Origin: Nocardioides seonyuensis
GTDB taxonomy: Bacteria > Actinomycetota > Actinomycetes > Propionibacteriales > Nocardioidaceae
Assembly (NCBI RefSeq): GCF_004683965.1
Contig: NZ_CP038436.1
Location: 1,674,001 to 1,738,000 of the forward strand
DNA length: 64,000 nt
Direction of reading: 5' to 3'
Numbering within the stretch: position 1 is the first letter of the stretch; each line of letters starts with the position of its first letter. The position numbers were made by a program, and so were the translations under genes. The notes under the pieces were generated by a model. That model did no database searches. It was not told where the DNA came from and worked only from the letters and a program-made list of their open reading frames with translations. Positions 24,396-32,910 of the stretch are shown here, piece by piece.

Positions 24396-25202
24396 TTACC
24401 TTCGGCTGGTGCGTCGACGCCACCAGCGACTTCGCAGGCGATCGACGACCGGCCAGACGACGAAGGCGTACGGCACGATCCCGACCACGATCGCCGGCCA
24501 CAGGTGGTCGACCCAGGGTGAGCTCTGGCTCGCCACCTCACCCTCCGCGGTGACCCAGATGTCCTGCGGGCTGTCCACCGAGGCGCCGCAGCCGGTGTAG
24601 TAGCCCGAGCGCGTCTGCCCCTCGTCGGTCCAGGTGAGGGTCACACCGATCCGCGGCGAGATGTCGTAGGTCGGCAGGCCGGTGCAGGTGCTGCCCTCGT
24701 TCCAACCCTCGACGGTCGCCTCCACCTTCTCGGTCCGGAACGTGAGGTGCTGCCAGATCGTCGCGGGCTCGGTCGTGGGGTAGAAGAACACCGAGCCGTA
24801 GACCACCGCGCCGATGGCGATCGCGAGCAGGACACCGGACGTTGCCGTGGCCGTCCGCTCGCTCCACGACTGGCGGCGCTCCTCCGGGACGTCTGGCTCG
24901 ACACCGACGACCGGGATCCCGTCCACCTCGACGACCTCGTGACGGACGCTGTCCAGCAGGACGAGACGAGCGGTCAGGGAGCGCTCCTTCGGATGCCGCA
25001 GGAGGCTCCCTCCAGCCGCCTCGCGCCAGGCCCGCTCCTTGAGGCGTCGCCACCCCGTCTCGGTGACGAGGAGCTCGACCCGGTCGGCGGTCGACGCACG
25101 ATCGCGGGAGAGTCCGTGACCCACGGTGCCGACGGCGTACTCCTCGGCCGGCAGCTTGAGGCGGCGCAGCACGGTGCTCAGGCGCTCCCAGTCCCACGTC
25201 AC
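24396..25202 (-). CDS. Uncharacterised membrane protein with a DUF3592-like exposed domain
   Basis: Encodes 268 residues. A cytoplasmic N-terminal region of about 110 residues (WERLSTVLRRLKLPAEEYAV) precedes a membrane segment (SGVLLAIAIGAVVYGSVFFY), an extracytoplasmic region with two cysteines (GSTCTGLP and YTGCGASVDS) and a second membrane segment (LWPAIVVGIVPYAFVVWPVV) with a basic tail. The exposed part, with VEATVEGWNEG and GVTLTWTDEGQTRSGYYTGC, recalls DUF3592-type domains. No function can be given. Confidence 0.65.
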   Translation of the reverse strand: MTWDWERLSTVLRRLKLPAEEYAVGTVGHGLSRDRASTADRVELLVTETGWRRLKERAWREAAGGSLLRHPKERSLTARLVLLDSVRHEVVEVDGIPVVGVEPDVPEERRQSWSERTATATSGVLLAIAIGAVVYGSVFFYPTTEPATIWQHLTFRTEKVEATVEGWNEGSTCTGLPTYDISPRIGVTLTWTDEGQTRSGYYTGCGASVDSPQDIWVTAEGEVASQSSPWVDHLWPAIVVGIVPYAFVVWPVVDRLRSRWWRRRTSRR

Positions 25203-25261
25203 GAGGCGTCACCCTGTCACAGGAACGCACACCTTCCCCGCGGTGACCGCGCCGGCGCTAC

Positions 25262-26338
25262 TCAGCCCATCCGCGCACGCAGGAACCGCACCGTGCGGTC
25301 CATCGCCGCGAAGAACGCGGGCCCGAAGGCGTGCCCGTCGTCGTACCACTCCAGGGTGGAGTCGACGCCTGCCTCAACCATGGCGCGCTGGGTGGCGCGC
25401 GCCCAGCGGGGCGGGCAGGTGTCGTCGTACCTGCCGTGGACCATCAGCACCGGCTCGGTGATCTCGTCGAAGGCCGGACGGACCGAGAGGTTCCGCCAGA
25501 ACTCCGGGTCCTCCGCAGGGAGGCCGTGGCGGTCGCGCAGCTCGGCCCGCAGCTCTGCATCGGCGGCGTCACGGGCGTTGAAGTGCAGGAAGTTCTCGGC
25601 CTCCAGGCTCGACACCGACGCCCAGGCCACGCCGGCGACCACGAGTCCCGGCTCGGCGGCGAGCACCTTCTGCACGACGCCGCCGCCCATCGACCGACCG
25701 AACAGCGCGATCCGGTCGGGGTCGACCCCCACGTCGGGCGACTTCCGCAGCGCGTGCACCGCGGCGACGACGTCGGCGGCGTAGCCCAGGCGCACGGCGG
25801 TGTTCACGCGAGGGTCGTCGCTCGACTCGGCGTGGTTGCGGTAGTCGACGTGCAGGGCCACGAACCCCCGGTCGGCGAGGAAGCCGCGCTCGCGCGTCAT
25901 GCCCTGGCCGCGCACGTAGTAGGCGGGGTCGATGTAGCCGTGGGCCAGCACGACGGCGGGGAACGGGCCGCGCCCACGGGGGACGTTGAGCACCCCGCTG
26001 ATGGTCAGCGGGCGCGTGCCGGCGCCGGCGGTCGTCGAGGAGAAGGTGACGTCGTACGACGTGAAGCTCGCCGTCTGCTCGCGGACCCGGCCGAGCCGCA
26101 GGTCGCCGCCGGTGAGCTCGGCCGCGGCCAGCGCCGCCATCGAGATCGGGTGCGGCGGAGGGCTCGCGCTCTCGGAGGGCGAGGACGTGGGTTCCGGGCT
26201 GGGTGTCGGCTCGGTCGTCGACGCGGAGTCCGAGGTCGGGGTGGGCGCGGCCTCGGGGCTGGGATCGACGGTGCAGCCGACTGCGACGAGGACGACGAGC
26301 GCCAGGGCCGCGCTGCGTGCCCCGGTCCGCCTCTCCAC
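25262..26338 (-). CDS. Alpha/beta hydrolase, probable lipoprotein
   Basis: Encodes 358 residues from the GTG at 26338. The N-terminus VERRTGARSAALALVVLVAV followed by GC gives a signal peptide with a weak lipobox (AVGC), so it is probably lipid-anchored outside the membrane. A Ser/Pro/Thr-rich linker of about 50 residues follows. The hydrolase domain carries LAHGYIDPAYYV (oxyanion region), the nucleophile elbow FGRSMGGG, the acid in MVHGRYDDTCPP and the catalytic His in DDGHAFG. It belongs to the prolyl-oligopeptidase/dienelactone-like group (S9). Substrate unknown. Confidence 0.82.
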   Translation of the reverse strand: MERRTGARSAALALVVLVAVGCTVDPSPEAAPTPTSDSASTTEPTPSPEPTSSPSESASPPPHPISMAALAAAELTGGDLRLGRVREQTASFTSYDVTFSSTTAGAGTRPLTISGVLNVPRGRGPFPAVVLAHGYIDPAYYVRGQGMTRERGFLADRGFVALHVDYRNHAESSDDPRVNTAVRLGYAADVVAAVHALRKSPDVGVDPDRIALFGRSMGGGVVQKVLAAEPGLVVAGVAWASVSSLEAENFLHFNARDAADAELRAELRDRHGLPAEDPEFWRNLSVRPAFDEITEPVLMVHGRYDDTCPPRWARATQRAMVEAGVDSTLEWYDDGHAFGPAFFAAMDRTVRFLRARMG

Positions 26339-26448
26339 TTCCAAGGTATAGCCGGACCCGGGGCTTGCGGCAAGGCCCCGGGCATGACCCACACTCGTCC
26401 GCTGGCGAGACGACCGGCACCCTGCCGGCCTGCCGAGGGGGAGACGAG

Positions 26449-27906
26449 ATGCACGACGTGGTCATCGCGGGCGGCGGCCCGACGGGACTCATGCTGGCCG
26501 GGGAGCTGGCGTTGGCCGGCGTGGACGTGCTGGTCCTGGAGCGGCGCGAGACGGCGGAGCTGGTCGGGTCACGGGCGGGCGGCTTCCACGCCCGCACCCT
26601 CGAGGTCCTGGACCAGCGCGGCATCGTGGAGCGGTTCCTCGACGAGGGGCAGACCGTGCAGGTCCTCGCCCTCGGCGCCACCGCCCTCGACCTCACCGAC
26701 TTCCCGACCCGCCACCCCTACACGCTCGGCCTGTGGCAGAACCACATCGAGCGGATCCTGCTGGGCTGGGTCGAGGAGCTCGGTGTCCCGATCCGCCGCG
26801 GCGTCGAGGTCACCGGGTTCGAGCAGGACGACGGCGGGGTCGGGGTGCACGTCGAGGGAGGGTCCCCGGTGCCGGCCCGCTACCTCGTCGGTGCCGACGG
26901 CGGGCGCAGCGTCGTACGACGTGCTGCCGGCATCGTCTTCGCCGGTGAGTCGGCCACCCGGAGCGCGCTCATCGCGGAGGTCCAGGTCGCCGAGGAGATC
27001 CCCAGTGGCGTTCGGCACGACGAGCGCGGCATCCACGGGCTGCACCTGATGGAGGACGGGCGGACTGTGCGGGTCGTGGTCGGAGAGGGCAGGGTCGGCC
27101 CGGCGGCCGAACCGACGCTGGAGGACCTGTCCGCGGCCCTGACCGCGGTGTTCGGCACCGACTTCGGGGTCCACGACCCGACCTGGGTCTCGAGGTTCAC
27201 CGACGCCACCCGCCAGGCGGAGTCCTACCGGACCGAGCGCGTGCTGCTCGCGGGCGATGCCGCCCACGTGCACTTCCCTGCGGGCGGGCAGGGCATCGGG
27301 CTCGGGGTTCAGGACGCGGTCAACCTGGGCTGGAAGCTCGCCCAGGTCGTGCGCGGCACGTCCCCCGACTCCCTGCTCGACACCTACCACGCCGAGCGAC
27401 ACCCGGCCGACGCGCGCGTGCTGCAGCACACGATGGCGCAGACCGGCCTGCAGGGCGGCAACAGCCGGATCGCCGCCGTGCGCGACCTGGTGGGCGAGCT
27501 GGCCGCCTTCGACGAACCCAGACGTCACGTCACGGGGCTGCTCTCGGGCCTGGACGTCCACTACGACCTCGGGGCGGGCCACCCGCTGCTCGGCAGGCGC
27601 ATGCCCGACGTCGACCTGGACACGCCCGAGGGGCCACGCCGTGCCTACGCCTTCCTCCACGCGGCCCGGCCGCTGCTCATCGACCTCGGTGTCGAGGGGC
27701 GTCTCGACCTCGCCGGGTGGGCCGACCGCGTCGACCTGGTGCGGGCGTCGTACGACGGCACGTGGGAGCTGCCGGTGCTGGGGATCGTGCCGGCGCCCAC
27801 CGCCGTGCTCGTCCGGCCGGACGGCCACGTGGCCTGGGTGGGCGAGGGGTCCGACGCCGGGCTGCGCGAGGCGCTGGAAGCGTGGTTCGGCCCGGCCCGG
27901 GACTAG
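26449..27906 (+). CDS. FAD-dependent aromatic hydroxylase (PHBH-type monooxygenase)
   Basis: Encodes 485 residues; the ATG at 26449 follows GGGGGAGACGAG. The class A flavin monooxygenase marks are all present: GGGPTGLMLAGELALAGVDV (FAD), the DG motif VGADGGRSVVRR, and the GD motif LLAGDAAHVHFPAGGQGIGL. The C-terminal 100 residues form the thioredoxin-like domain of the phenol hydroxylase/Rox subgroup. Members hydroxylate aromatic substrates, and some inactivate rifamycins or tetracyclines; the substrate cannot be told from sequence. The map gene follows after 10 bp in the same direction. Confidence 0.85.
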   Translation: MHDVVIAGGGPTGLMLAGELALAGVDVLVLERRETAELVGSRAGGFHARTLEVLDQRGIVERFLDEGQTVQVLALGATALDLTDFPTRHPYTLGLWQNHIERILLGWVEELGVPIRRGVEVTGFEQDDGGVGVHVEGGSPVPARYLVGADGGRSVVRRAAGIVFAGESATRSALIAEVQVAEEIPSGVRHDERGIHGLHLMEDGRTVRVVVGEGRVGPAAEPTLEDLSAALTAVFGTDFGVHDPTWVSRFTDATRQAESYRTERVLLAGDAAHVHFPAGGQGIGLGVQDAVNLGWKLAQVVRGTSPDSLLDTYHAERHPADARVLQHTMAQTGLQGGNSRIAAVRDLVGELAAFDEPRRHVTGLLSGLDVHYDLGAGHPLLGRRMPDVDLDTPEGPRRAYAFLHAARPLLIDLGVEGRLDLAGWADRVDLVRASYDGTWELPVLGIVPAPTAVLVRPDGHVAWVGEGSDAGLREALEAWFGPARD

Positions 27907-27916
27907 CCTTTGGACC

Positions 27917-28687
27917 ATGATCGAGTTGCGCACCCCCGCCGAGATCGAGCAGATGCGAGCTGCCGGCGAGTTCGTCGCGTCGACGCTCACGGCCCTGAAG
28001 GAGCGGGCGGCGGTGGGGGTCAATCTGCTCGAGCTCGACGCCTTCGCCCACGAGCTGATCCGCGAGCGCGGGGCGGAGTCCTGCTACATCGACTACGCCC
28101 CGTCGTTCGGTCGTGGACCGTTCGGCAACGTCCTGTGCACCTCGGTCAACGACGCAGTCCTGCACGGTCGCCCGCACGACTACCGCCTGCGCGACGGGGA
28201 CCTGCTGAGCCTCGACTTCGCCGCGAGCGTCGACGGCTGGGTGTCCGACTCCGCGGTGAGCCTGGTGGTGGGCCGGGCCGACGAGGCGGACCTCGAGCTG
28301 ATCGCCGTCACCGAGCGGGCGCTCGAGGCCGCCATCGCCGTGGCCCGCGCCGGCAACAAGGTGGGCGACATCTCCCACGCGATCTCGACCGTGGCGACCG
28401 AGGCCGGACTCTCGGTCAACACCGAGTTCGGCGGCCACGGTGTCGGGCGCACGATGCACGGCGACCCCCACATCCCCAACGCCGGCCGGCCCGGACGCGG
28501 CTACGGCCTGCGCCCCGGCCTGGTGATCGCGATCGAGCCGTGGTTCATGCACGGCACCGACCAGCTGGTCATGGACCCCGACGGGTGGACGCTGCGCAGC
28601 AAGGACGGCAGCCGCACCGCCCACTCCGAGCACACCGTCGCCATCACCGAGGGCGACCCGATCGTCCTCACCCTCCGCGCCGGCTAG
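27917..28687 (+). CDS. map: Type I methionine aminopeptidase
   Basis: Encodes 256 residues. Removes the N-terminal Met from new proteins using two metal ions. The five metal ligands are visible: SLDFAAS (Asp), VSDSAVS (Asp), GGHGVGR (His), IEPWFM (Glu) and HSEHTVA (Glu). The ATG at 27917 opens MIELRTPAEIEQMRAAGEF, the standard beginning. It is likely a second MetAP in the genome, since the essential copy usually sits near secY; here it shares transcription with the hydroxylase. Confidence 0.93.
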   Translation: MIELRTPAEIEQMRAAGEFVASTLTALKERAAVGVNLLELDAFAHELIRERGAESCYIDYAPSFGRGPFGNVLCTSVNDAVLHGRPHDYRLRDGDLLSLDFAASVDGWVSDSAVSLVVGRADEADLELIAVTERALEAAIAVARAGNKVGDISHAISTVATEAGLSVNTEFGGHGVGRTMHGDPHIPNAGRPGRGYGLRPGLVIAIEPWFMHGTDQLVMDPDGWTLRSKDGSRTAHSEHTVAITEGDPIVLTLRAG

Positions 28688-28714
28688 CCGTCACGACCCT
28701 CGACGCTCCGGCGT

Positions 28715-29128
28715 TCATCCGTCATCTCCCGCGGCGTACTGCGGATCAGTGGGCTCGACCCACTGGACGAGCTGGTAGACCACGCCGTTGGGGTCGGTCA
28801 TCTGGAAGTAGCGCTCGCCCCACGGCTCGGTCTCGATCGGCGTCACGATGTCGACCCCCTGCTCCTGCAGCTGGGCATAGTCGGCGTCGACGTCCTCGAC
28901 CGTGAAGACGACCAGCAGGCCGTCCGCGCGACCCGCCGCCGTCGACGGCTTGAACGTCGGAAGGCCGGTGCGGAGGTAGATCAGGTTGAACCCGGCGTCG
29001 GGGTGGGCCAACGAGCTGAATCCCTCGGCGGCCATGACCTCGCTGAAGCCGAGGTGCTTCGAGGCCCAAGCGGCGGACGCCGCGACGTCAGGCACGTTGA
29101 GCGAGATGGCGGTCTCGGTGATGCGCAT
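28715..29128 (-). CDS. VOC (glyoxalase/bleomycin-resistance) family protein
   Basis: Encodes 137 residues; the ATG at 29128 has a GAGAGGGA ribosome site. A single VOC domain with paired beta-alpha-beta-beta-beta modules: SLNVPDVAASAAWASKHLGF at the start and TEPWGERYFQMTDPNGVVYQ near the end, the usual metal-binding Glu/Gln region. It is divergent from a TetR gene with a strong operator between them, so it is probably a regulated detoxification or resistance gene. Substrate unknown. Confidence 0.88.
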   Translation of the reverse strand: MRITETAISLNVPDVAASAAWASKHLGFSEVMAAEGFSSLAHPDAGFNLIYLRTGLPTFKPSTAAGRADGLLVVFTVEDVDADYAQLQEQGVDIVTPIETEPWGERYFQMTDPNGVVYQLVQWVEPTDPQYAAGDDG

Positions 29129-29155
29129 GCAGTTCCCTCTCAAGATCATCGAACT

Positions 29156-29177
29156 CTGTACGGCGTACACCGTACAG
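29156..29177. promoter_or_regulatory. TetR operator between VOC and tetR genes
   Basis: Perfect inverted repeat CTGTACGG (29156-29163) and CCGTACAG (29170-29177) with a 6-bp spacer, located in the short divergent region. Position and symmetry fit a TetR dimer controlling both genes. Confidence 0.7.
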
Positions 29178-29207
29178 CGTAGAACGAAGCCGTGCAAGAA
29201 TTCGGCC

Positions 29208-29975
29208 GTGACGTCGAACAGCACCGGAGCCGGAGAGCCCAGCCGCACCCTGGCCCTGCTGTGGAACGAGCCGGCAACCACCACCCCGCGCAAGGGGCCG
29301 GCGCGATCTGTCAGCGTCATGCAGGTCGTGGACTCCGCCCTCGAGATCGCCGACGAGGAAGGCCTCGCGGCGGTCACCATGCGCGCCGTGGCGGACCGGG
29401 TGGGCGTCTCCGCGATGTCGGTCTACACCTACGTCCCGGGCAAGCCGGAGCTGCTCGACCTCATGGTCGACGCCTGCTACGAGCGCATGCGCCGTACGCC
29501 GTGGCGGGCCACGCAGTCGTGGCGCAAGCGCGCCGCGACCGTTGCCGCGGACAACCGCGAGCTGCTGACCACCCGAGCCTGGCTCACCGAGGTCGCCGCG
29601 CTCAGCCGGCCTCCGCTCGGGCCGGGGCTGATGGCGAAGTACGAGCACGAGCTCGGGGCGTTCGTGGACACCGGCCTCGGCGACGTCGACATCGACGCTG
29701 CCCTCAGCCACCTCCTCGGCTTCGTCCAGTCCCACTGCCGGGCGACCCACGACGCCCGGCGGGTGACCACGGACTCCGCCATGAGCGACGCAGACTGGTG
29801 GGCTGCCAACCAGCCGGTTCTGGCCAGGGTGTTCGACCCCGAGGAGTTCCCGCTCGCCGTCCGTGTGGGTGCTGCAGCAGGAGAGGCGCAGGGGAGTGCC
29901 TGGGACGCAGATCGTGCCTGGGAGTTCGGGCTGGCGCGGACACTCGACGGCTTGGGCGTCCTGATCGAGGGGTGA
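29208..29975 (+). CDS. TetR-family transcriptional regulator
   Basis: Encodes 255 residues from the GTG at 29208. The HTH region is VVDSALEIADEEGLAAVTMR and AVADRVGVSAMSVYTYVPGK, followed by ELLDLMVDACYERM. The C-terminal half resembles TetR_C of the tetracycline-repressor group, with WLTEVAALSRPPLGPGLMAK and a terminal LARTLDGLGVLIEG. The N-terminal 40 residues are an extension with low conservation. It probably represses itself and the VOC gene through the operator at 29156-29177. Confidence 0.9.
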   Translation: MTSNSTGAGEPSRTLALLWNEPATTTPRKGPARSVSVMQVVDSALEIADEEGLAAVTMRAVADRVGVSAMSVYTYVPGKPELLDLMVDACYERMRRTPWRATQSWRKRAATVAADNRELLTTRAWLTEVAALSRPPLGPGLMAKYEHELGAFVDTGLGDVDIDAALSHLLGFVQSHCRATHDARRVTTDSAMSDADWWAANQPVLARVFDPEEFPLAVRVGAAAGEAQGSAWDADRAWEFGLARTLDGLGVLIEG

Positions 29976-29976
29976 G

Positions 29977-30627
29977 TCAGTCGTCGGTGACGAGCGGGAT
30001 CTCGCTCACCGCTTCCAGCGGGGCGTTGGGGGCGAAGGGGACGCTGACGAGGTCGAGGTAGGTGGCGTGCCAGCGAGGCCCGGTGTAGCTCTCGGCGTCG
30101 CCGAGGGCGAACTCCGGCACGGTCGCCAGCTGGGTCGGGTTGGGCTCGCCGCCGATCGTCATGCTCGCGAAGGCGAAGGCCGGTTGGAAGCTGCGGCGGT
30201 CGAGGAAGAAGCGCTGGGTGCGGGCCACGTCGTTAACGCTGCGGAAGAGGCTCCACGCCAGGTCGGTGTCGCCGCCGAGCTCGGCGGTCAGCAGGAACTG
30301 GGTGGACGTCTGCTCGACCCGGATCCCGACGACGTGGAGATTCAGCGCGCGCCACTCGCCCGCGGCCTTGGCCAGGGCCTCGCCCAGCCTTTCGGCGTCG
30401 TCGTTGGTGACGTTGCCGAACCGGACGACCTTCACGCTCGGCGTCGCGATGGGCACGATCTCCAGCGGCGGCAGCGGCGGGAGGCGAGAGCCCTTCTTGA
30501 AGAGCCGGCCCACACCCTTGCCGGCGGCTTCCTCGTCCGCCGGCCGGGCGATCGCGACGCTCTTGGCAGCGGTGAGAACCCCGTCGATCACCTCGGGTGG
30601 CGGCAGGAGGATGGCCTGGAGCTGCAT
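29977..30627 (-). CDS. Uncharacterised protein, possibly 2H phosphoesterase-like
   Basis: Encodes 216 residues. Repeated beta-alpha units with LNLHVVGIRVEQTSTQFLLT and a C-terminal WHATYLDLVSVPF recall the 2H (2'-5' RNA ligase/cyclic phosphodiesterase) layout, but only the second site has the HxT pattern, so the match is weak. No membrane segment. It starts three bases after the stop of the small NTF2-like gene, so the two form one transcription unit. Confidence 0.5.
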   Translation of the reverse strand: MQLQAILLPPPEVIDGVLTAAKSVAIARPADEEAAGKGVGRLFKKGSRLPPLPPLEIVPIATPSVKVVRFGNVTNDDAERLGEALAKAAGEWRALNLHVVGIRVEQTSTQFLLTAELGGDTDLAWSLFRSVNDVARTQRFFLDRRSFQPAFAFASMTIGGEPNPTQLATVPEFALGDAESYTGPRWHATYLDLVSVPFAPNAPLEAVSEIPLVTDD

Positions 30628-30630
30628 GCC

Positions 30631-30867
30631 TCAGCCGACCTTGTCGATCCAACGGACCACGAGGCCGTCGCGCACCTCGTGGTAGGCGGGAGGCCCGGGC
30701 ACCGGGTCGCGGGCCAGGCACTCCAGGACGGCGTCGATCCCGTGCAGCTCCTCCTCGACCGCAGTCGTCCAGTGGACGGCAGGGGACAGGTCGCGGCGCA
30801 GGCGTGACCAGTCACCTCGTTCGAGATGGGTCAGGATGTTCCCGACCGCTGCCACCTGCTCGGCCAT
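30631..30867 (-). CDS. Small SnoaL/NTF2-like protein
   Basis: Encodes 78 residues, with NILTHLERGDWSRLRRDLSP followed by AVHWTTAVEEELHGIDAVLE. This is the NTF2-like fold pattern of helix, helix and conserved aromatic site, but shorter than the usual 120 residues. The ATG at 30867 has TAGTCT six bases upstream, a leaderless arrangement. It is cotranscribed with the gene at 29977-30627. Confidence 0.6.
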   Translation of the reverse strand: MAEQVAAVGNILTHLERGDWSRLRRDLSPAVHWTTAVEEELHGIDAVLECLARDPVPGPPAYHEVRDGLVVRWIDKVG

Positions 30868-30915
30868 GTCAAGAGACTAGGGGGTGGTCTAGCCCAACCG
30901 TGGAAGATTGGTCAC

Positions 30916-31557
30916 GTGGACGACACAGCGACAGGCCTCGCCAACTGGATCGACCGACTCGGTCTCGCCGAGCAGCTCGGCCCCGCGGGGCTCCCCACCT
31001 TCGCCCGCGGCGAGGACGGAAATGTGTCGTGGACGGACCCCGGCACTGGCGAGCCACTGACCCCCGACCAGCTCGACGACCTCGACCGGTTGCTCCACCA
31101 GGACGGCGATGACCCGGTCCACGCCGTGCCGTTGGCGCTGGTCCGGCTGCGCCGGCTGGCGCGGGTGCGCGAGCGCCTGCTCGACAGCGAGGTGCTTGAC
31201 TACCAAGGGCTGGCCCGTCGGCGCGGTACGACGCTCAACGCGACCCGGTTCGCCGTCCACAAGGCGCGGGACCAGCACGCGCTGCTGGTGGTCACCGACG
31301 CCGAGCGGGTCGTCGTACCCGCCTTCCAGCTGAGGGCCGACGGCGAGCTGCGGCCCGAGCTCGAGCCGGTGCTCCGTCCGCTGCTGGCCGCGCGCATGGA
31401 CCCGTGGCGGGTGTGGGGGTGGCTGACCGAGCCGGCTGCGCTGCTGGGGGGCGAGGTCCCGCACGAGGTGGCCGCCGATCCCGAGCAGGCTGATGTCGTA
31501 CGACGAGCCGCCGAGGCCCTGGCTGGTCGGGCCGCTCGACAGAAACAGGACATTTGA
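30916..31557 (+). CDS. DUF2384 (Xre/MbcA/ParS-like) domain protein
   Basis: Encodes 213 residues from the GTG at 30916. The middle contains VLDYQGLARRRGTTLNATRF, a helix-turn-helix-like stretch, and the C-terminus MDPWRVWGWLTEPAALLGGE, then VPHEVAADPEQADVVRRAAE, resembles the toxin-binding domain of RES-Xre type antitoxins (MbcA/ParS). No RES-domain toxin is adjacent. Similar stand-alone proteins occur in many actinobacteria and may be regulators. Confidence 0.6.
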   Translation: MDDTATGLANWIDRLGLAEQLGPAGLPTFARGEDGNVSWTDPGTGEPLTPDQLDDLDRLLHQDGDDPVHAVPLALVRLRRLARVRERLLDSEVLDYQGLARRRGTTLNATRFAVHKARDQHALLVVTDAERVVVPAFQLRADGELRPELEPVLRPLLAARMDPWRVWGWLTEPAALLGGEVPHEVAADPEQADVVRRAAEALAGRAARQKQDI

Positions 31558-31579
31558 CCTCCTGCACCCCTTGTCCTAC

Positions 31580-31596
31580 ATACCCCCTAGGGGTAT
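31580..31596. promoter_or_regulatory. CsoR-type copper operator in front of the DUF4396 gene
   Basis: ATACCCCCTAGGGGTAT, G/C-rich arms with a TA centre typical of CsoR sites. Its last three bases begin a TATGTT -10 box (31594-31599) located six bases before the ATG. An identical 17-mer lies in front of csoR at 52384-52400 on the other strand. A bound repressor would cover the -10 box. Confidence 0.85.
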
Positions 31597-31605
31597 GTTG
31601 CACAC

Positions 31606-32241
31606 ATGGACCACCAGCACATGGAGCACACCCAGGAACACGGCACCTCCCACGGTTCGTCGGCCGCGATGGCGGTCAGCGCCACCCTCCACTGCCTCAC
31701 CGGCTGTGCGATCGGCGAGATCCTCGGCCTGATGATCGGCACGGCGATCGGCCTGGGCACGGGATGGACGATCGCGCTGGCAGTCGGCCTCGCGTTCCTC
31801 TTCGGCTACCTGCTCTCGACGCTGCCCCTCCTCAAGGCCGGCCTCGGGATCGGTGCCGCGTTGAGCGTCGTCCTCGCGGCCGACACCCTGTCCATCGCGA
31901 CGATGGAGGTCGTCGACAACCTCGTCATGGCGGTGATCCCCGGAGCGATGGAGGCCGGGCTGGTCAATCCCGTCTTCTGGGCCTCGATGATGCTGGCGCT
32001 GACCGTCGCCTTCTTCGCGGCCTACCCCGTCAACCGCTACCTGCTCGCCCGCGGCAAGGGCCACGCCCTGACCCACGAGTTCCACGGCCAGGCCAGCGAG
32101 GCCGCCGGCCTCCGCCGCTTCATCCCGGCCCTGCCCACTCCCGTCCTGGTCGCCGCGATCACTGCGTTCATGATCGGCGGGCTGGTCGTCTCCGTCGCGG
32201 CCGAGATCACCGAGCCCGAGGTCGCGGTGGTCGGCCACTGA
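31606..32241 (+). CDS. DUF4396 membrane protein, His-rich N-terminus, copper-regulated
   Basis: Encodes 211 residues. The N-terminus MDHQHMEHTQEHGTSHG is rich in His and Met and could bind copper. Five or six membrane segments follow (LHCLTGCAIGEILGLMIG with two cysteines, IALAVGLAFLFGYLLSTLPL, LVAAITAFMIGGLVVSVA). The TM core HCLTGCAIGE is the DUF4396 hallmark. The start is leaderless (TATGTT six bases upstream), overlapping a CsoR operator. A role in copper handling is inferred from the operator and the ligand-rich tail; the biochemical function of DUF4396 is not known to me. Confidence 0.82.
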   Translation: MDHQHMEHTQEHGTSHGSSAAMAVSATLHCLTGCAIGEILGLMIGTAIGLGTGWTIALAVGLAFLFGYLLSTLPLLKAGLGIGAALSVVLAADTLSIATMEVVDNLVMAVIPGAMEAGLVNPVFWASMMLALTVAFFAAYPVNRYLLARGKGHALTHEFHGQASEAAGLRRFIPALPTPVLVAAITAFMIGGLVVSVAAEITEPEVAVVGH

Positions 32242-32265
32242 CGCCGGCCGATCCGGGCACGCCGA

Positions 32266-32835
32266 TCAGACCGAGGCTAGGAAGGCGCGCACCCGCTCCA
32301 TGAGCAGCCCGGCCGCCTCGGGGTCGTAGGCGTCGAGCGAGGGGTCGGCGAACAGGTGCTGGTCGCCGGGATAGACGAACAGCTCGGCGGCCGTCGTGGA
32401 GGCGGCGAGCTCGCGGGCGGCCGGCAGGTCCTCGTCGAAGAACTCGTCGCCCTCCTTCCCGTGGATCTGCACCGGCACGCCCTCCGGCCATGCCTGTCCG
32501 AACTCGGCGACCGGGATGCAGGAGTACATGAGCAGTGCCCCGCGCGCGCCGGGCCGCGTCTGTGCGAGCCGCTGGGCGATCGTCACGCCGAAGGAGAAGC
32601 CGGCGTAGACGAGCCCGGGACCGAGATCCGCTGCTGCCGCGGCGCCACGCTCGCGTACCTCGTCGAGCCCCGTGCGGCGGGCGAACTCGAATCCTTCCTC
32701 GATGCTGTCGAACGTGCGCCCGTCGAACAGGTCGGGTGTGTGGACGGTGTGTCCGGCCTGCCGCAGGTCGTCGGCGAAGGCGCGCACCCCGTCGGTGAGG
32801 CCCTGGATGTGGTGGTAGAGCAGCACGTCAGCCAT
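32266..32835 (-). CDS. Dienelactone hydrolase family protein
   Basis: Encodes 189 residues from the ATG at 32835 (an upstream ATG at 32856 is possible). DVLLYHHIQGLTDGVRAFAD and TVHTPDLFDGRTFDSIEEG open the DLH alpha/beta fold. The nucleophile elbow reads YAGFSFGV, with Ser where classical dienelactone hydrolases use Cys. PVQIHGKEGDEFFDE carries the acid and YPGDQHLFADPS the catalytic His. Predicted cytoplasmic esterase, substrate unknown. Confidence 0.85.
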   Translation of the reverse strand: MADVLLYHHIQGLTDGVRAFADDLRQAGHTVHTPDLFDGRTFDSIEEGFEFARRTGLDEVRERGAAAAADLGPGLVYAGFSFGVTIAQRLAQTRPGARGALLMYSCIPVAEFGQAWPEGVPVQIHGKEGDEFFDEDLPAARELAASTTAAELFVYPGDQHLFADPSLDAYDPEAAGLLMERVRAFLASV

Positions 32836-32910
32836 GTCAGGAGCTTCCTCGGTCATGGGTCGAATGTCTTGGCACGATCAGAGAGACCAGAGCGGGTCTA
32901 CGGTCGGAGG

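Noticed and set aside
24747..27049. Long plus-strand frames of 345-572 codons
   Set aside because: Antisense to a membrane protein and a lipoprotein hydrolase with recognisable motifs; no start signals.
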